From assembly GCA_014799685.1 (NCBI GenBank), contig JAAVHN010000007.1, positions 8,034 to 46,834 of the forward strand: 38,801 nt of DNA. Direction: 5' to 3'. How positions within the stretch are numbered: position 1 is the first letter of the stretch; every line of letters begins with the position of its first letter. The position numbers were made by a program, and so were the translations under genes. This DNA comes from Subdoligranulum sp. GTDB lineage: Bacteria; Bacillota; Clostridia; Oscillospirales; Ruminococcaceae. Of this stretch, positions 15,880 to 22,837 are shown piece after piece. Below the pieces are notes generated by a model that was not told the DNA's origin, searched no databases, and was given only the letters and a program-made list of their open reading frames with translations.

Positions 15880-16908
15880 TCATTTGCCGCAAGGGCCAAC
15901 GGTTTCCATTTCCACAACATGTGTTTTATAAAGCTTTGTCACCGGAGGCTGCGGCTCCCCGGCCGACAGGCGCTGGCCAAGCAGCTGCATGCTTTCCAGC
16001 CCAATGGTATATAATGGCTGCTCCATCGATGTGATATCCGGTCCGCGATACCGATCCGGCAAAATCGTCTGATGGTCAAATCCCATAATGGAAATATCCT
16101 GCGGGATACGCAGGCCGCGATCCAGCGCCGCACGCACGGCAAAGCTTGCAATGGCATCGTCCGAGCAAAACACCGCCGTGGGAGGCTGCGGAAGATCCAG
16201 CAGACGCTGCATGCTCTCGTAACCGGAACAATATTTTACAGAGGTATGCTGAATATAGTTTTCCCGCACCTCCAGGCCGTTTTTGCACATTGTGTTCACA
16301 TAACCGTTCAGACGATCCATCGTAACCTTTTTATTGGGATTGCCGCAGATATGGGCGATCTTTGTGTGCCCGTGCCGGATCAGATACTCCACCGCATCCT
16401 GTGCGCCGCCCAGATTATCCACCAACAGCTTGCAGCACGAAACATTGGGGATATCATTTTCAATCATTACATATTCCACGGTGCGGTTTTCACGCAGATA
16501 ACGAACAGCGCCCTCATCGGTAAGATAGGAGCCATACAAAATAATGGCATCCACGACGCCGCTGGAAAGATGGCGAACATATTTTTCTTTCGTCGCCGCT
16601 TCTCCGTTCACCACACTGCAAAACAACACATCATAGCTCGTCTGCTGCGCCCCATCCTCGAACCCGCGCAGCAGATCGTAGAAAAACGGATCGTGCAGGT
16701 TATTCACAATGATGCCAATATTGTTTGTCCGTCGCTTCACCAACGAGCGGGCCGCATGATTGGGGCTGTAATCCAGATCGCGGATCGCATTCAGCACCTC
16801 GCGCCGCAGCTCCTCCGTCACATTGCCCTGATCGTTGATCACACGCGATACTGTAGCAAGCGAGGTGTTCGCCCGCCGTGCCACATCCCGGATCGTAACA
16901 TTGCTCAT
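15880..16908 (-). CDS. LacI-family transcriptional regulator
   Basis: A 342-aa DNA-binding repressor/activator. The N-terminal helix-turn-helix is TIRDVARRANTSLATVSRVI (5-24), followed by the hinge helix region NHAARSLVKR, then a periplasmic-binding-like effector domain to the C-terminus. It is first in a three-gene operon with the SDR and the PLP enzyme. A TTGACA-N17-TAAAAT promoter and two palindromic operators lie upstream, and a third at the AGE operon, so it very likely regulates itself and the transport/catabolic genes. The effector is presumably a sugar or sugar acid from the pathway. Confidence 0.93.
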   Translation of the reverse strand: MSNVTIRDVARRANTSLATVSRVINDQGNVTEELRREVLNAIRDLDYSPNHAARSLVKRRTNNIGIIVNNLHDPFFYDLLRGFEDGAQQTSYDVLFCSVVNGEAATKEKYVRHLSSGVVDAIILYGSYLTDEGAVRYLRENRTVEYVMIENDIPNVSCCKLLVDNLGGAQDAVEYLIRHGHTKIAHICGNPNKKVTMDRLNGYVNTMCKNGLEVRENYIQHTSVKYCSGYESMQRLLDLPQPPTAVFCSDDAIASFAVRAALDRGLRIPQDISIMGFDHQTILPDRYRGPDITSMEQPLYTIGLESMQLLGQRLSAGEPQPPVTKLYKTHVVEMETVGPCGK

Positions 16909-16952
16909 CTTCCGTCCTGCACCTGCTTCCCTGCGTCCATGGTCTCCAGCTG

Positions 16953-16966
16953 TGAAAGCGTTTTCA
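16953..16966 (-). promoter_or_regulatory. LacI-type operator, proximal to the regulator gene
   Basis: TGAAAGCGTTTTCA differs by one base from the perfect palindrome at 13714-13727. It lies about 45 nt before the regulator's ATG, inside its transcribed leader, where a bound repressor could act as roadblock or loop with the site at 17084. Confidence 0.75.
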
Positions 16967-17083
16967 AGCGCTGCAAAAAAATAAAAGCCAAAATTTTATT
17001 TTTCCTGAAAATAATTTTTTCTATTTTGATCAAACATCAGCAGAGAAAAAACATTTTCCGAAATCATGCTTTTCGTCAAAAAA

Positions 17084-17097
17084 TGAAAACGTTTTCT
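17084..17097 (-). promoter_or_regulatory. LacI-type operator just after the regulator's start point
   Basis: TGAAAACGTTTTCT matches the 13714 palindrome at 13 of 14 positions. It falls about +7 to +20 from the start predicted for the promoter at 17112-17140, a standard repressing position. It points to autoregulation. Confidence 0.8.
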
Positions 17098-17111
17098 GGA
17101 TTTCTGTTATA

Positions 17112-17140
17112 ATTTTAATGCTTTCCCTGTAAAATGTCAA
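17112..17140 (-). promoter_or_regulatory. Promoter of the LacI regulator operon
   Basis: Minus strand TTGACA (17135-17140), a 17-nt spacer, then TAAAAT (17112-17117). Start near 17105, giving a leader of about 195 nt that contains two operators. Confidence 0.75.
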
Positions 17141-17380
17141 TACCGTCAACGCCAATTTTACCTTTTTTGTGTAAATATCACAATAGCGCACGATAAAATT
17201 CAGTCAAAAACAACAACTCCGTTTTCAAATTTGTTTCAGCCTGCAAGATCGGCCCCTGGTGTTAGGAAAATCACAAACCAGGCGTACTTATGCAAAGAAC
17301 GGGAGCAAGCGCGGGCAAAGCCCGGGCAATATCGGAAGGCTTCGGATCTCCCTTTGCACGTCCTTCCTGCAAAAATATCC

Positions 17381-17417
17381 GGCTTGGAGCTTTTTGCTGT
17401 CTTTGGCTTGGAGCTTT
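17381..17417 (+). repeat. 13-bp direct repeat, 24-nt period
   Basis: GGCTTGGAGCTTT occurs at 17381-17393 and exactly again at 17405-17417. It lies just upstream of the malY promoter. Function unknown; possibly a regulator site or part of a dispersed repeat. Confidence 0.5.
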
Positions 17418-17441
17418 CCGGGTCTTTTTGTCGTCTTTTGG

Positions 17442-17470
17442 TTGCAACCTTCGCCCAAAAGCGGTATGAT
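17442..17470 (+). promoter_or_regulatory. Promoter of the MalY/PatB-type gene
   Basis: TTGCAA (17442-17447), 17-nt spacer, TATGAT (17465-17470). The predicted start near 17477 gives a leader of about 124 nt before the ATG at 17601. Confidence 0.7.
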
Positions 17471-17523
17471 AGAACAGAATGAGGTGGTTTCAAAATTGAC
17501 CGTCTTCAGACCGGCGATTTGGG

Positions 17524-17579
17524 AAACTGCTCAAACTACTTTGAGAAGTTTGCGGTTTCGCGCGAGGACAAGCCGCAAA
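17524..17579 (+). promoter_or_regulatory. Two overlapping hairpins in the MalY leader
   Basis: Hairpin A pairs AAACT-G-CTCAAA (17524-17535) with TTTGAG-A-AGTTT (17540-17551) over a 4-nt loop. Hairpin B pairs TTTGCGG (17549-17555) with CCGCAAA (17573-17579). They share bases 17549-17551, so full A and full B exclude each other. B ends 3 nt before the AGAAAGGAA ribosome-binding site. This is a possible translational switch; it matches no riboswitch class I recognise. Confidence 0.5.
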
Positions 17580-17600
17580 ACAGAAAGGAACACAAGCGAT

Positions 17601-18809
17601 ATGAAATACGATTTCACCAGCATTATGGACCGGCACGGCAAAGACGCCATCGCCGTAGATGCGCCCGGCCTTTCCCCCATGGCGCCCGGCGGCCCGAAGG
17701 AGGGCTACGACGTGATCCCCATGTGGGTGGCGGATATGAATTTCCCCACGGCGCCCAGCATCCCCGCAGCGATGGCCGCGCGCGTGGCGCACCCGGCCTA
17801 CGGCTATTTCTTCCCCACCGGCGAATATTTCGATTCCATCATCCGCTGGCACGAGACACGCAACGGCGTCACGGGCCTGACAAAGGAATGCATCGGCTAC
17901 GAAAACGGCGTGCTGGGCGGCGTTGTCAGCGCGCTGAACGTGATGTGCTCGCGCGGAGACAACGTTCTGCTGCATTCGCCCACCTACATCGGCTTTACGC
18001 ACAGCCTGGAAAACAACGGCTACCGGATCGTCCACAGCCCGCTCGTGCAGGACGAAAACGGTGTCTGGCGTATGGATTTTGACGATATGGAAAAGAAGAT
18101 CGTCGAAAACAAGATCCATGCCGCCGTGTTCTGCTCGCCGCACAACCCCACCGGCCGCGTGTGGGAGCGCCGGGAAGTGGAGCGCGCAATGGAGCTGTAC
18201 CAAAAGCACAATGTTCAGGTGGTTTCGGACGAGATCTGGTCCGATCTAACCCTCTGTGATTACAAGCATATTCCGACGCAGAGTGTCAGCGATGATGCCC
18301 GCATGCGCACCGTCGCGGTGTACGCGCCGTCCAAGACGTTCAACCTCGCGGGCCTCGTGGGCAGCTACCACATTATTTACAACCCCGTTTTGCGCGACCG
18401 CGTGGAAAAAGAGAGCTCGCTGTGCCACTACAATTCGATGAACGTGCTCTCCATGCACGCGCTGATCGGCGCATACCAGCCCGAGGGCCACGCATGGCTG
18501 GACGAGCTGCGCGCGGTGCTGACAGGCAACATCGATTACGCCTGTGCTTTTATCGCAGAGCATTTCGAGGGCGTGGAGGTATCAAAACCGCAGGGCACCT
18601 ACATGCTGTTCCTTGATTGTACCCGCTGGTGTGAAGCACACGGCAAAACCATCGACGAATTGCTGCGCGCCGGGTGGGATGTCGGCGTCATCTGGCAGGA
18701 CGGCCGCCCGTTCCACGGCCCGTGCCACATCCGCATGAATCTTGCCCTGCCGCTTTCGCGCGTGCAGGAGGCATTCCGCCGGCTGGACGAGCTGGTGTTC
18801 AACGCCTGA
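17601..18809 (+). CDS. MalY/PatB-type aminotransferase, C-S beta-lyase
   Basis: A 402-aa cytoplasmic PLP enzyme of fold type I. MalY/PatB members cleave cystathionine or cysteine conjugates to thiol, pyruvate and ammonia; some also act as regulators. Visible parts: IPMWVADMNFPT near the N-terminus, SPHNPTGRVW, VVSDEIWSDL with the cofactor Asp, the Schiff-base lysine Lys245 in APSKTFNLAGLVGS, and a C-terminal HIRMNLALP with the carboxylate-binding Arg. ATG 17601 is chosen (AGAAAGGAA upstream, starts like the family). The same frame is open to 17259, and a TTG near 17496 with GAGGTGG is a weaker alternative. It is transcribed away from the LacI locus and appears functionally separate from it. 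Confidence 0.88.
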   Translation: MKYDFTSIMDRHGKDAIAVDAPGLSPMAPGGPKEGYDVIPMWVADMNFPTAPSIPAAMAARVAHPAYGYFFPTGEYFDSIIRWHETRNGVTGLTKECIGYENGVLGGVVSALNVMCSRGDNVLLHSPTYIGFTHSLENNGYRIVHSPLVQDENGVWRMDFDDMEKKIVENKIHAAVFCSPHNPTGRVWERREVERAMELYQKHNVQVVSDEIWSDLTLCDYKHIPTQSVSDDARMRTVAVYAPSKTFNLAGLVGSYHIIYNPVLRDRVEKESSLCHYNSMNVLSMHALIGAYQPEGHAWLDELRAVLTGNIDYACAFIAEHFEGVEVSKPQGTYMLFLDCTRWCEAHGKTIDELLRAGWDVGVIWQDGRPFHGPCHIRMNLALPLSRVQEAFRRLDELVFNA

Positions 18810-18901
18810 GCGCCTGATCCGGTTTATCCCTGCGTCTCTGCGTGGCCCCGCGCGGCGGCGCGTTCCATTCTGCCACGCGCTGCAAAAAAGCACATTCAAA
18901 A

Positions 18902-18934
18902 GGCGTTTCAAAACAAGGAAAGTTCTGAAACGCC
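18902..18934 (+). promoter_or_regulatory. Stem-loop in front of the acetyltransferase gene
   Basis: GGCGTTTCA (18902-18910) pairs perfectly with TGAAACGCC (18926-18934) around a 15-nt loop, ending just before the ribosome-binding site GAAAGAAGGAAG. No T-run follows, so it may affect translation or mRNA stability, not termination. Confidence 0.5.
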
Positions 18935-18955
18935 CCGAAAGAAGGAAGATCACAC

Positions 18956-19573
18956 ATGAGTAAAATGAAGGAACGGCTGCATACAGGCGAGCTGTACCTG
19001 CCCGGCGACGACGAGATCATGGCCGAGCAAATGCAGCACCTGGCCCGCCAGCATGCATACAATCAAACCTCCCCGCTGGAGGCGGAAAAGCGCTGGGCCA
19101 TGCTGCAGGAGATGTTCGACGAGATCGGCGAGGGCTGCTACATTGAGCCGCCCCTGCACGCCAATTTCGGCGGCGCGCACCTGCATTTCGGCAAGGGCGT
19201 CTATGCGAATTTCAACCTCACTCTGGTGAACGACACCCACATTTATGTGGGCGACTACACAATGTTCGGGCCGAATGTGACCATCGCCACGGCGGGGCAC
19301 CCCATTCTGCCCCAGCTGCGCGAACAGGCCTATCAGTACAACATCCCTGTTCACATCGGGAAAAACTGCTGGCTGGGCGCGGGCGTGATCGTGCTGCCCG
19401 GCATCACCATTGGGGATAACTCAGTGATCGGCGCCGGGAGCGTGGTGACGAAGGACATTCCCGCGGGCGTGGTGGCCGTGGGGAACCCGTGCCGCGTGCT
19501 GCGCGCGATCAATGAGCACGACAAAGAATATTATTTCAAAGACCGGAAGATCGATTATGATGCTTTGAAATAG
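18956..19573 (+). CDS. Maltose/galactoside-type O-acetyltransferase (hexapeptide repeat)
   Basis: A 205-aa left-handed beta-helix acetyltransferase of the Maa/LacA/NodL family, which moves acetyl from acetyl-CoA to a sugar hydroxyl in the cytoplasm. The N-terminal MERL-type segment (MKERLHTGELYLPGDDE) matches the maltose acetyltransferase domain. Hexapeptide turns follow from about 75, with the catalytic His in ATAGHP and the C-terminal GAGSVVTKDIPAGVVAVGNPC. AGAAGGAAG precedes the ATG. It follows the MalY gene by 146 bp on the same strand and may be co-transcribed. The sugar is unknown. Confidence 0.9.
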   Translation: MSKMKERLHTGELYLPGDDEIMAEQMQHLARQHAYNQTSPLEAEKRWAMLQEMFDEIGEGCYIEPPLHANFGGAHLHFGKGVYANFNLTLVNDTHIYVGDYTMFGPNVTIATAGHPILPQLREQAYQYNIPVHIGKNCWLGAGVIVLPGITIGDNSVIGAGSVVTKDIPAGVVAVGNPCRVLRAINEHDKEYYFKDRKIDYDALK

Positions 19574-19731
19574 CAGCGCCTGAAGCATCCGTTTAAACCG
19601 GCTGCGATCCTGCATCCGATTTCCGGGCCTGTCCTGTTTTGCAAAAGATCTTCTTCCCGTGTTCCTCACATGATCAAGGAATCAGGGCGAAACACTGCCG
19701 GACGCTGTCGCCCATCCGGTTGTGTCCCATG

Positions 19732-20625
19732 TCAAAGCATGGACATATCGCCCACAAAAACGCCCCCCGCTGCACCGATCTTTCCTCCTTGTGCAAGGTG
19801 TGCCGCCACGGCGCGCTGCAAGCTTGTTTCACGCGGCAACTGCTCCAGCGGCTTCTTTCCGCCAAACAGCCATCGGTAAAAATCTTCGTTCTCCGGCTCT
19901 TCTATATAGAGGACGTAATCGGCGCCAAAGCGCAAAATACCGGAACCGGCGGGCAGCAGTGTTTTCAGCGCGGGGGCCAGCAGCCATGTGCGGCACAAGA
20001 CAGTGTGCGGCATACCCTGCGCGCATACCGCCGCGCCCGGTCCCGCAAAAAAGCACTGAGCCATGTTGTACGAATCGCGCAGCGCAGCATCCGAAAGGCA
20101 GGCATCCGAGGGGATATGTACCGAAAGAATGGCATCTCCCGGCGCAAGGCCGGGCGGGAGCGGCTCGTGCGGTGCGACGGTGCGGTATTCAAATTCCAGC
20201 GTACCCAGCCGGAACAGACGGCATGAAAGCTGCCGCCACGCCCAGAAACCGCGGTCAAATACAAAGTGCCCGGTACTTTGCCGAGTCTCCTCCAAAAAGC
20301 GGGAAAAGCAGCCCATCGTATCAAAAAAAACCTCATCCGGCATGCCGAGCTCCCGGTATCTTGCGCGTGTGTGGCAGGCAGCAGCAAGATACAGTGCCAG
20401 CATCCCCATCCCGTCGGCATCTTTTACAGCAAGCGCATCGTGCAGAAGCGCCCACGCATGCGGCGCATCATCCGGGTCAGTCAGCGCCATACACTGTGCT
20501 GCACCGTCCTCCCGCAGGGACCAACCGGCGCTTTCTGCAAGGCGTTCACACACAGCATCCGGCAAAGCCAGCTCACGGGCCAGCGCCAGCACAGCATCCG
20601 ACGCGATCAAATCAATTTCAGACAA
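19732..20625 (-). CDS. NAT_N/GNAT_C-like acyltransferase domain protein
   Basis: A 297-aa protein resembling the uncharacterised 'acyltransferase domain-containing' proteins of clostridia (NAT_N plus GNAT_C regions). The middle carries FDRGFWAWRQLSCRLFRLGTL and LEFEY; the C-terminal part has the block ILSVHIPSDACLS followed by an aromatic/acidic segment. The start is a TTG at 20625, supported by AAGGAG nine bases upstream; there is no suitable ATG. No signal peptide. It stands alone between the convergent acetyltransferase gene and the GH20 terminator. Acceptor and donor are unknown, and the family recognition is from memory of motif patterns only. Confidence 0.6.
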   Translation of the reverse strand: MSEIDLIASDAVLALARELALPDAVCERLAESAGWSLREDGAAQCMALTDPDDAPHAWALLHDALAVKDADGMGMLALYLAAACHTRARYRELGMPDEVFFDTMGCFSRFLEETRQSTGHFVFDRGFWAWRQLSCRLFRLGTLEFEYRTVAPHEPLPPGLAPGDAILSVHIPSDACLSDAALRDSYNMAQCFFAGPGAAVCAQGMPHTVLCRTWLLAPALKTLLPAGSGILRFGADYVLYIEEPENEDFYRWLFGGKKPLEQLPRETSLQRAVAAHLAQGGKIGAAGGVFVGDMSML

Positions 20626-20720
20626 TCAAAATCACTCCTTTACCGATTGACAGAACCTCAAAACATTGTTATTTGGCAATGGCTCCTCTTCGTGACCTGT
20701 TTTTCATATGTCGTTTCAGG

Positions 20721-20774
20721 CAAAAGACGCTCTGGACCAACCGGCAAAAAGAGCTGGCGACCGGTCCAGAGCGT
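20721..20774 (-). terminator. Terminator of the GH20/NagB operon
   Basis: ACGCTCTGGACC (20727-20738) pairs perfectly with GGTCCAGAGCGT (20763-20774), a 12-bp stem. On the minus strand it is followed by CTTTTG. It lies 67 nt past the stop of the GH20 gene. Confidence 0.7.
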
Positions 20775-20840
20775 TATCATTTGAGGGAGCTCCGATTCAA
20801 CGATCCAGAAGTTCCCATGGAAAACAAGCGCGGAAACTGT

Positions 20841-22718
20841 TTACCCGTCGATCTTGCACGCGGAGAAAATATCGCCCACGCGGTAGCAGCCGTCGATCGT
20901 GCCGTCCTGCCGCAGCAGATAGGGCAGCGGCGTCTCGGCCAGCTCGGGGATCGTTTCGCACTCCCCTGCCGCGAACGCAAGCATGCGGCGCTTTGCGGTA
21001 TCCAGCCGCGCCATCACCCAGCCGAGCCGCCCATCGATCACCTCAAAGCCCTGCGGCTTGTTGGCGGCGTTCCAAAGCGCACCCCACGCCACGCGCAGCG
21101 CATCAACGGCATCGATCGTCTCCGGCAGGCCTTCGGCCAGCTTTGCCGCAAGCGCCCTGTCCTGTGCGGCCACGGCGCGCGCGGCCTGCTCGTGCCAAGC
21201 GCACTTTTTGGCCAGCGCATCCGCCAGCAGCGCGTAAAAACGCCACAGCGGCGCAAGCTCGCCGCCCGCGGCGGCGTATGCCTCATACAGCGGCGCAAGC
21301 GCCGCATAGTGGGCCGAAAGCGCCAAGCCATCCAGATCTGCGGCAAACAGCTGCACGAGCGGGTCCTGATAAAGCAGCATTTTCGCGGCATTTACCGGAC
21401 GATACTCGGCCGAACACATTCCCCCGATACGGTTGAAGCGCGTCAGATCCCAGAATGCCTGTGCATCCGCCTGACAGCAGGCGCGCAGGCGCTGCGAAAG
21501 CCACGCCGCATCCATCGAGCCGTGATAGGTAAATTCCGCGTACATCTGCATGCCAAGCAGTGTGGTATACAGGTTCGCCTCGGCGCCGTTGTCGCCCCAG
21601 GCCGTGGCAAACACCAGCGGAACCTGCGCTTCGCGGCAGGCGGAAAGCGCTGCCTCGGTGGCAATTTTCGTTTTTTCGTAATCCGGCGCGGGGCCGCACC
21701 ACGTCCAGATGCCGCCCGCAAACACGGTGGGTGCCGGCAGTGCGCGGTGCTTTTCCAGCTGCCGGTCGTATTCCGCCTGCGTCATGTGATAGTAATCCCA
21801 GTACACCAGATCCACCCCGGGCACGACGGCAGCTGCCGCCTGCGCGGAGGGCATGGGGCCGTCGTAATAGCCGTTCGTGGGCGATTCCAGCCGGAAATAC
21901 ATATCGCTCCACATCATGGGCGAAAGACTCAGCTCCTGCACGATCTCCGTCACACGGGCCAGATGGCGGCGCAGAATGTCGTAGGGCTTTTCGTAGCCGA
22001 AGCGGCGCAGATGCGCGCCCATGCCCACGCCGTGCGCCTCGTCCATGCCGATGTGGATGCGCTTCGAGCGGTACGGCGCGCTGGCGGCCGCAAGGATCTG
22101 GCGCAGGAAAGCATAAGTCTCCTCGTCGTCCGCCAGAAGCACTTCATCATTATCCTGCAGATGCTGCAAAGCCGGCCAGTGCAGTGCGCGGTTCAAGTGA
22201 CCCAATGTCTGCACACACGGGCACAGCTCCACACCCAGCATACCGGCATAGTCGTCCAGCGCGCGCAGCTCCTCGTACGTATAGCGCCCGCGCTGGTAGC
22301 CGAAATAGGGCTGGCCCGGCACGGCGTAGGTATCCTCGGTGTACATCATGCCGAGGTTCATGCCCATCAGCGCCATTTTGCGTAAAAATGTACGCAGCGT
22401 TTCGGGCAGCAGCACCGCATTGCGCGAAACATCGAACATCATGCCCACCGTTTCAAAGCAGGGTGTTTCCTCGATGCAGCACTCCGCCAGCGGGCGCGGC
22501 AATAAGCTGAGCGCCCGGTAAAACTGGATGGGCTGCGCCCACTGCACGGTGATCTCTGCGCCGTCACATGATACCGCAAGGCAGTCCCCTTTTTTGCCGC
22601 GCACGGGAACGCCGTCCGGCGCAATGGCCATGCCCAGTTCCCCGCGCAGCGCGCAGAGCGCTTCTTCATAGCGGGCGGGCAGTTCGCCCGAAAGTGATAT
22701 TTTCAGCTCTGTGTCCAT
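20841..22718 (-). CDS. Glycoside hydrolase family 20-type hexosaminidase (distal copy)
   Basis: A 625-aa beta-N-acetylhexosaminidase-like enzyme that would release GlcNAc or GalNAc from non-reducing ends. No signal peptide is seen, so it should be cytoplasmic. The catalytic Asp-Glu pair of GH20 is Asp226-Glu227 in IHIGMDEAHGVG. Other barrel features are VGMMFDVSRNAVL at the barrel start, VQTLGHLN, and VFAGGIWTWCG. The C-terminal 150 residues are a helical extension. GGAGGG precedes the ATG at 22718; the open frame continues upstream into the hairpin. It has its own promoter candidate (22798-22826) beside read-through from the upstream GH20. It is clearly different from the other GH20, so the two may have different linkages or sugars. 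Confidence 0.82.
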   Translation of the reverse strand: MDTELKISLSGELPARYEEALCALRGELGMAIAPDGVPVRGKKGDCLAVSCDGAEITVQWAQPIQFYRALSLLPRPLAECCIEETPCFETVGMMFDVSRNAVLLPETLRTFLRKMALMGMNLGMMYTEDTYAVPGQPYFGYQRGRYTYEELRALDDYAGMLGVELCPCVQTLGHLNRALHWPALQHLQDNDEVLLADDEETYAFLRQILAAASAPYRSKRIHIGMDEAHGVGMGAHLRRFGYEKPYDILRRHLARVTEIVQELSLSPMMWSDMYFRLESPTNGYYDGPMPSAQAAAAVVPGVDLVYWDYYHMTQAEYDRQLEKHRALPAPTVFAGGIWTWCGPAPDYEKTKIATEAALSACREAQVPLVFATAWGDNGAEANLYTTLLGMQMYAEFTYHGSMDAAWLSQRLRACCQADAQAFWDLTRFNRIGGMCSAEYRPVNAAKMLLYQDPLVQLFAADLDGLALSAHYAALAPLYEAYAAAGGELAPLWRFYALLADALAKKCAWHEQAARAVAAQDRALAAKLAEGLPETIDAVDALRVAWGALWNAANKPQGFEVIDGRLGWVMARLDTAKRRMLAFAAGECETIPELAETPLPYLLRQDGTIDGCYRVGDIFSACKIDG

Positions 22719-22756
22719 TTTTCTTCCCTCCGGAAAACATCTTTGTGTCAAAACAT

Positions 22757-22785
22757 CCCCGTTCCGGCTGGTGGCCGGCACGGGG
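22757..22785 (-). repeat. Stem-loop between the two GH20 genes
   Basis: CCCCG-TT-CCGGC pairs with GCCGG-CA-CGGGG across a 5-nt loop. On the minus strand ATGTTTTG follows, a partial T-run. It lies in the leader of the promoter at 22798-22826, so it may be a partial terminator or attenuator. Confidence 0.5.
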
Positions 22786-22797
22786 GCTGTTTTCATC

Positions 22798-22826
22798 ATA
22801 ATACCTGCAGCAGCCTAAAAAATCAA
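22798..22826 (-). promoter_or_regulatory. Promoter candidate for the distal GH20 gene
   Basis: Minus strand TTGATT (22821-22826), 17-nt spacer, TATTAT (22798-22803), starting 12 bp past the stop of the upstream GH20. Both boxes are near consensus. Confidence 0.55.
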
Positions 22827-22837
22827 CTTGTTTTTGT

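Larger units (their letters stand above)
16909..17600. other. Large divergent intergenic region: LacI and MalY control
   Basis: This 692-bp gap between divergent genes holds two LacI-type operators (16953-16966, 17084-17097) and the LacI promoter (17112-17140). It also has an AT-rich stretch to about 17230 with nothing recognisable, a 13-bp direct repeat (17381, 17405), the malY promoter (17442-17470) and its structured leader. Small open frames inside it lack supporting start signals. Confidence 0.7.

Noticed and set aside
17236-17493. An 85-codon minus-strand frame with a hydrophobic C-terminus
   Set aside because: It starts at TTG without a clear ribosome-binding site and covers the malY promoter. 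It may belong to a dispersed repeat, but I cannot show that it is a gene.
17477-17600. S-box, T-box or SAM-II riboswitch before malY
   Set aside because: None of the conserved core sequences (for example the T-box GGTGGNACCGCG) are present.
19722-22385. An 887-codon plus-strand open frame
   Set aside because: It lies antisense to the acyltransferase and GH20 genes, has low-complexity Arg/Ala/Pro composition and no domain; it is a high-GC shadow frame.
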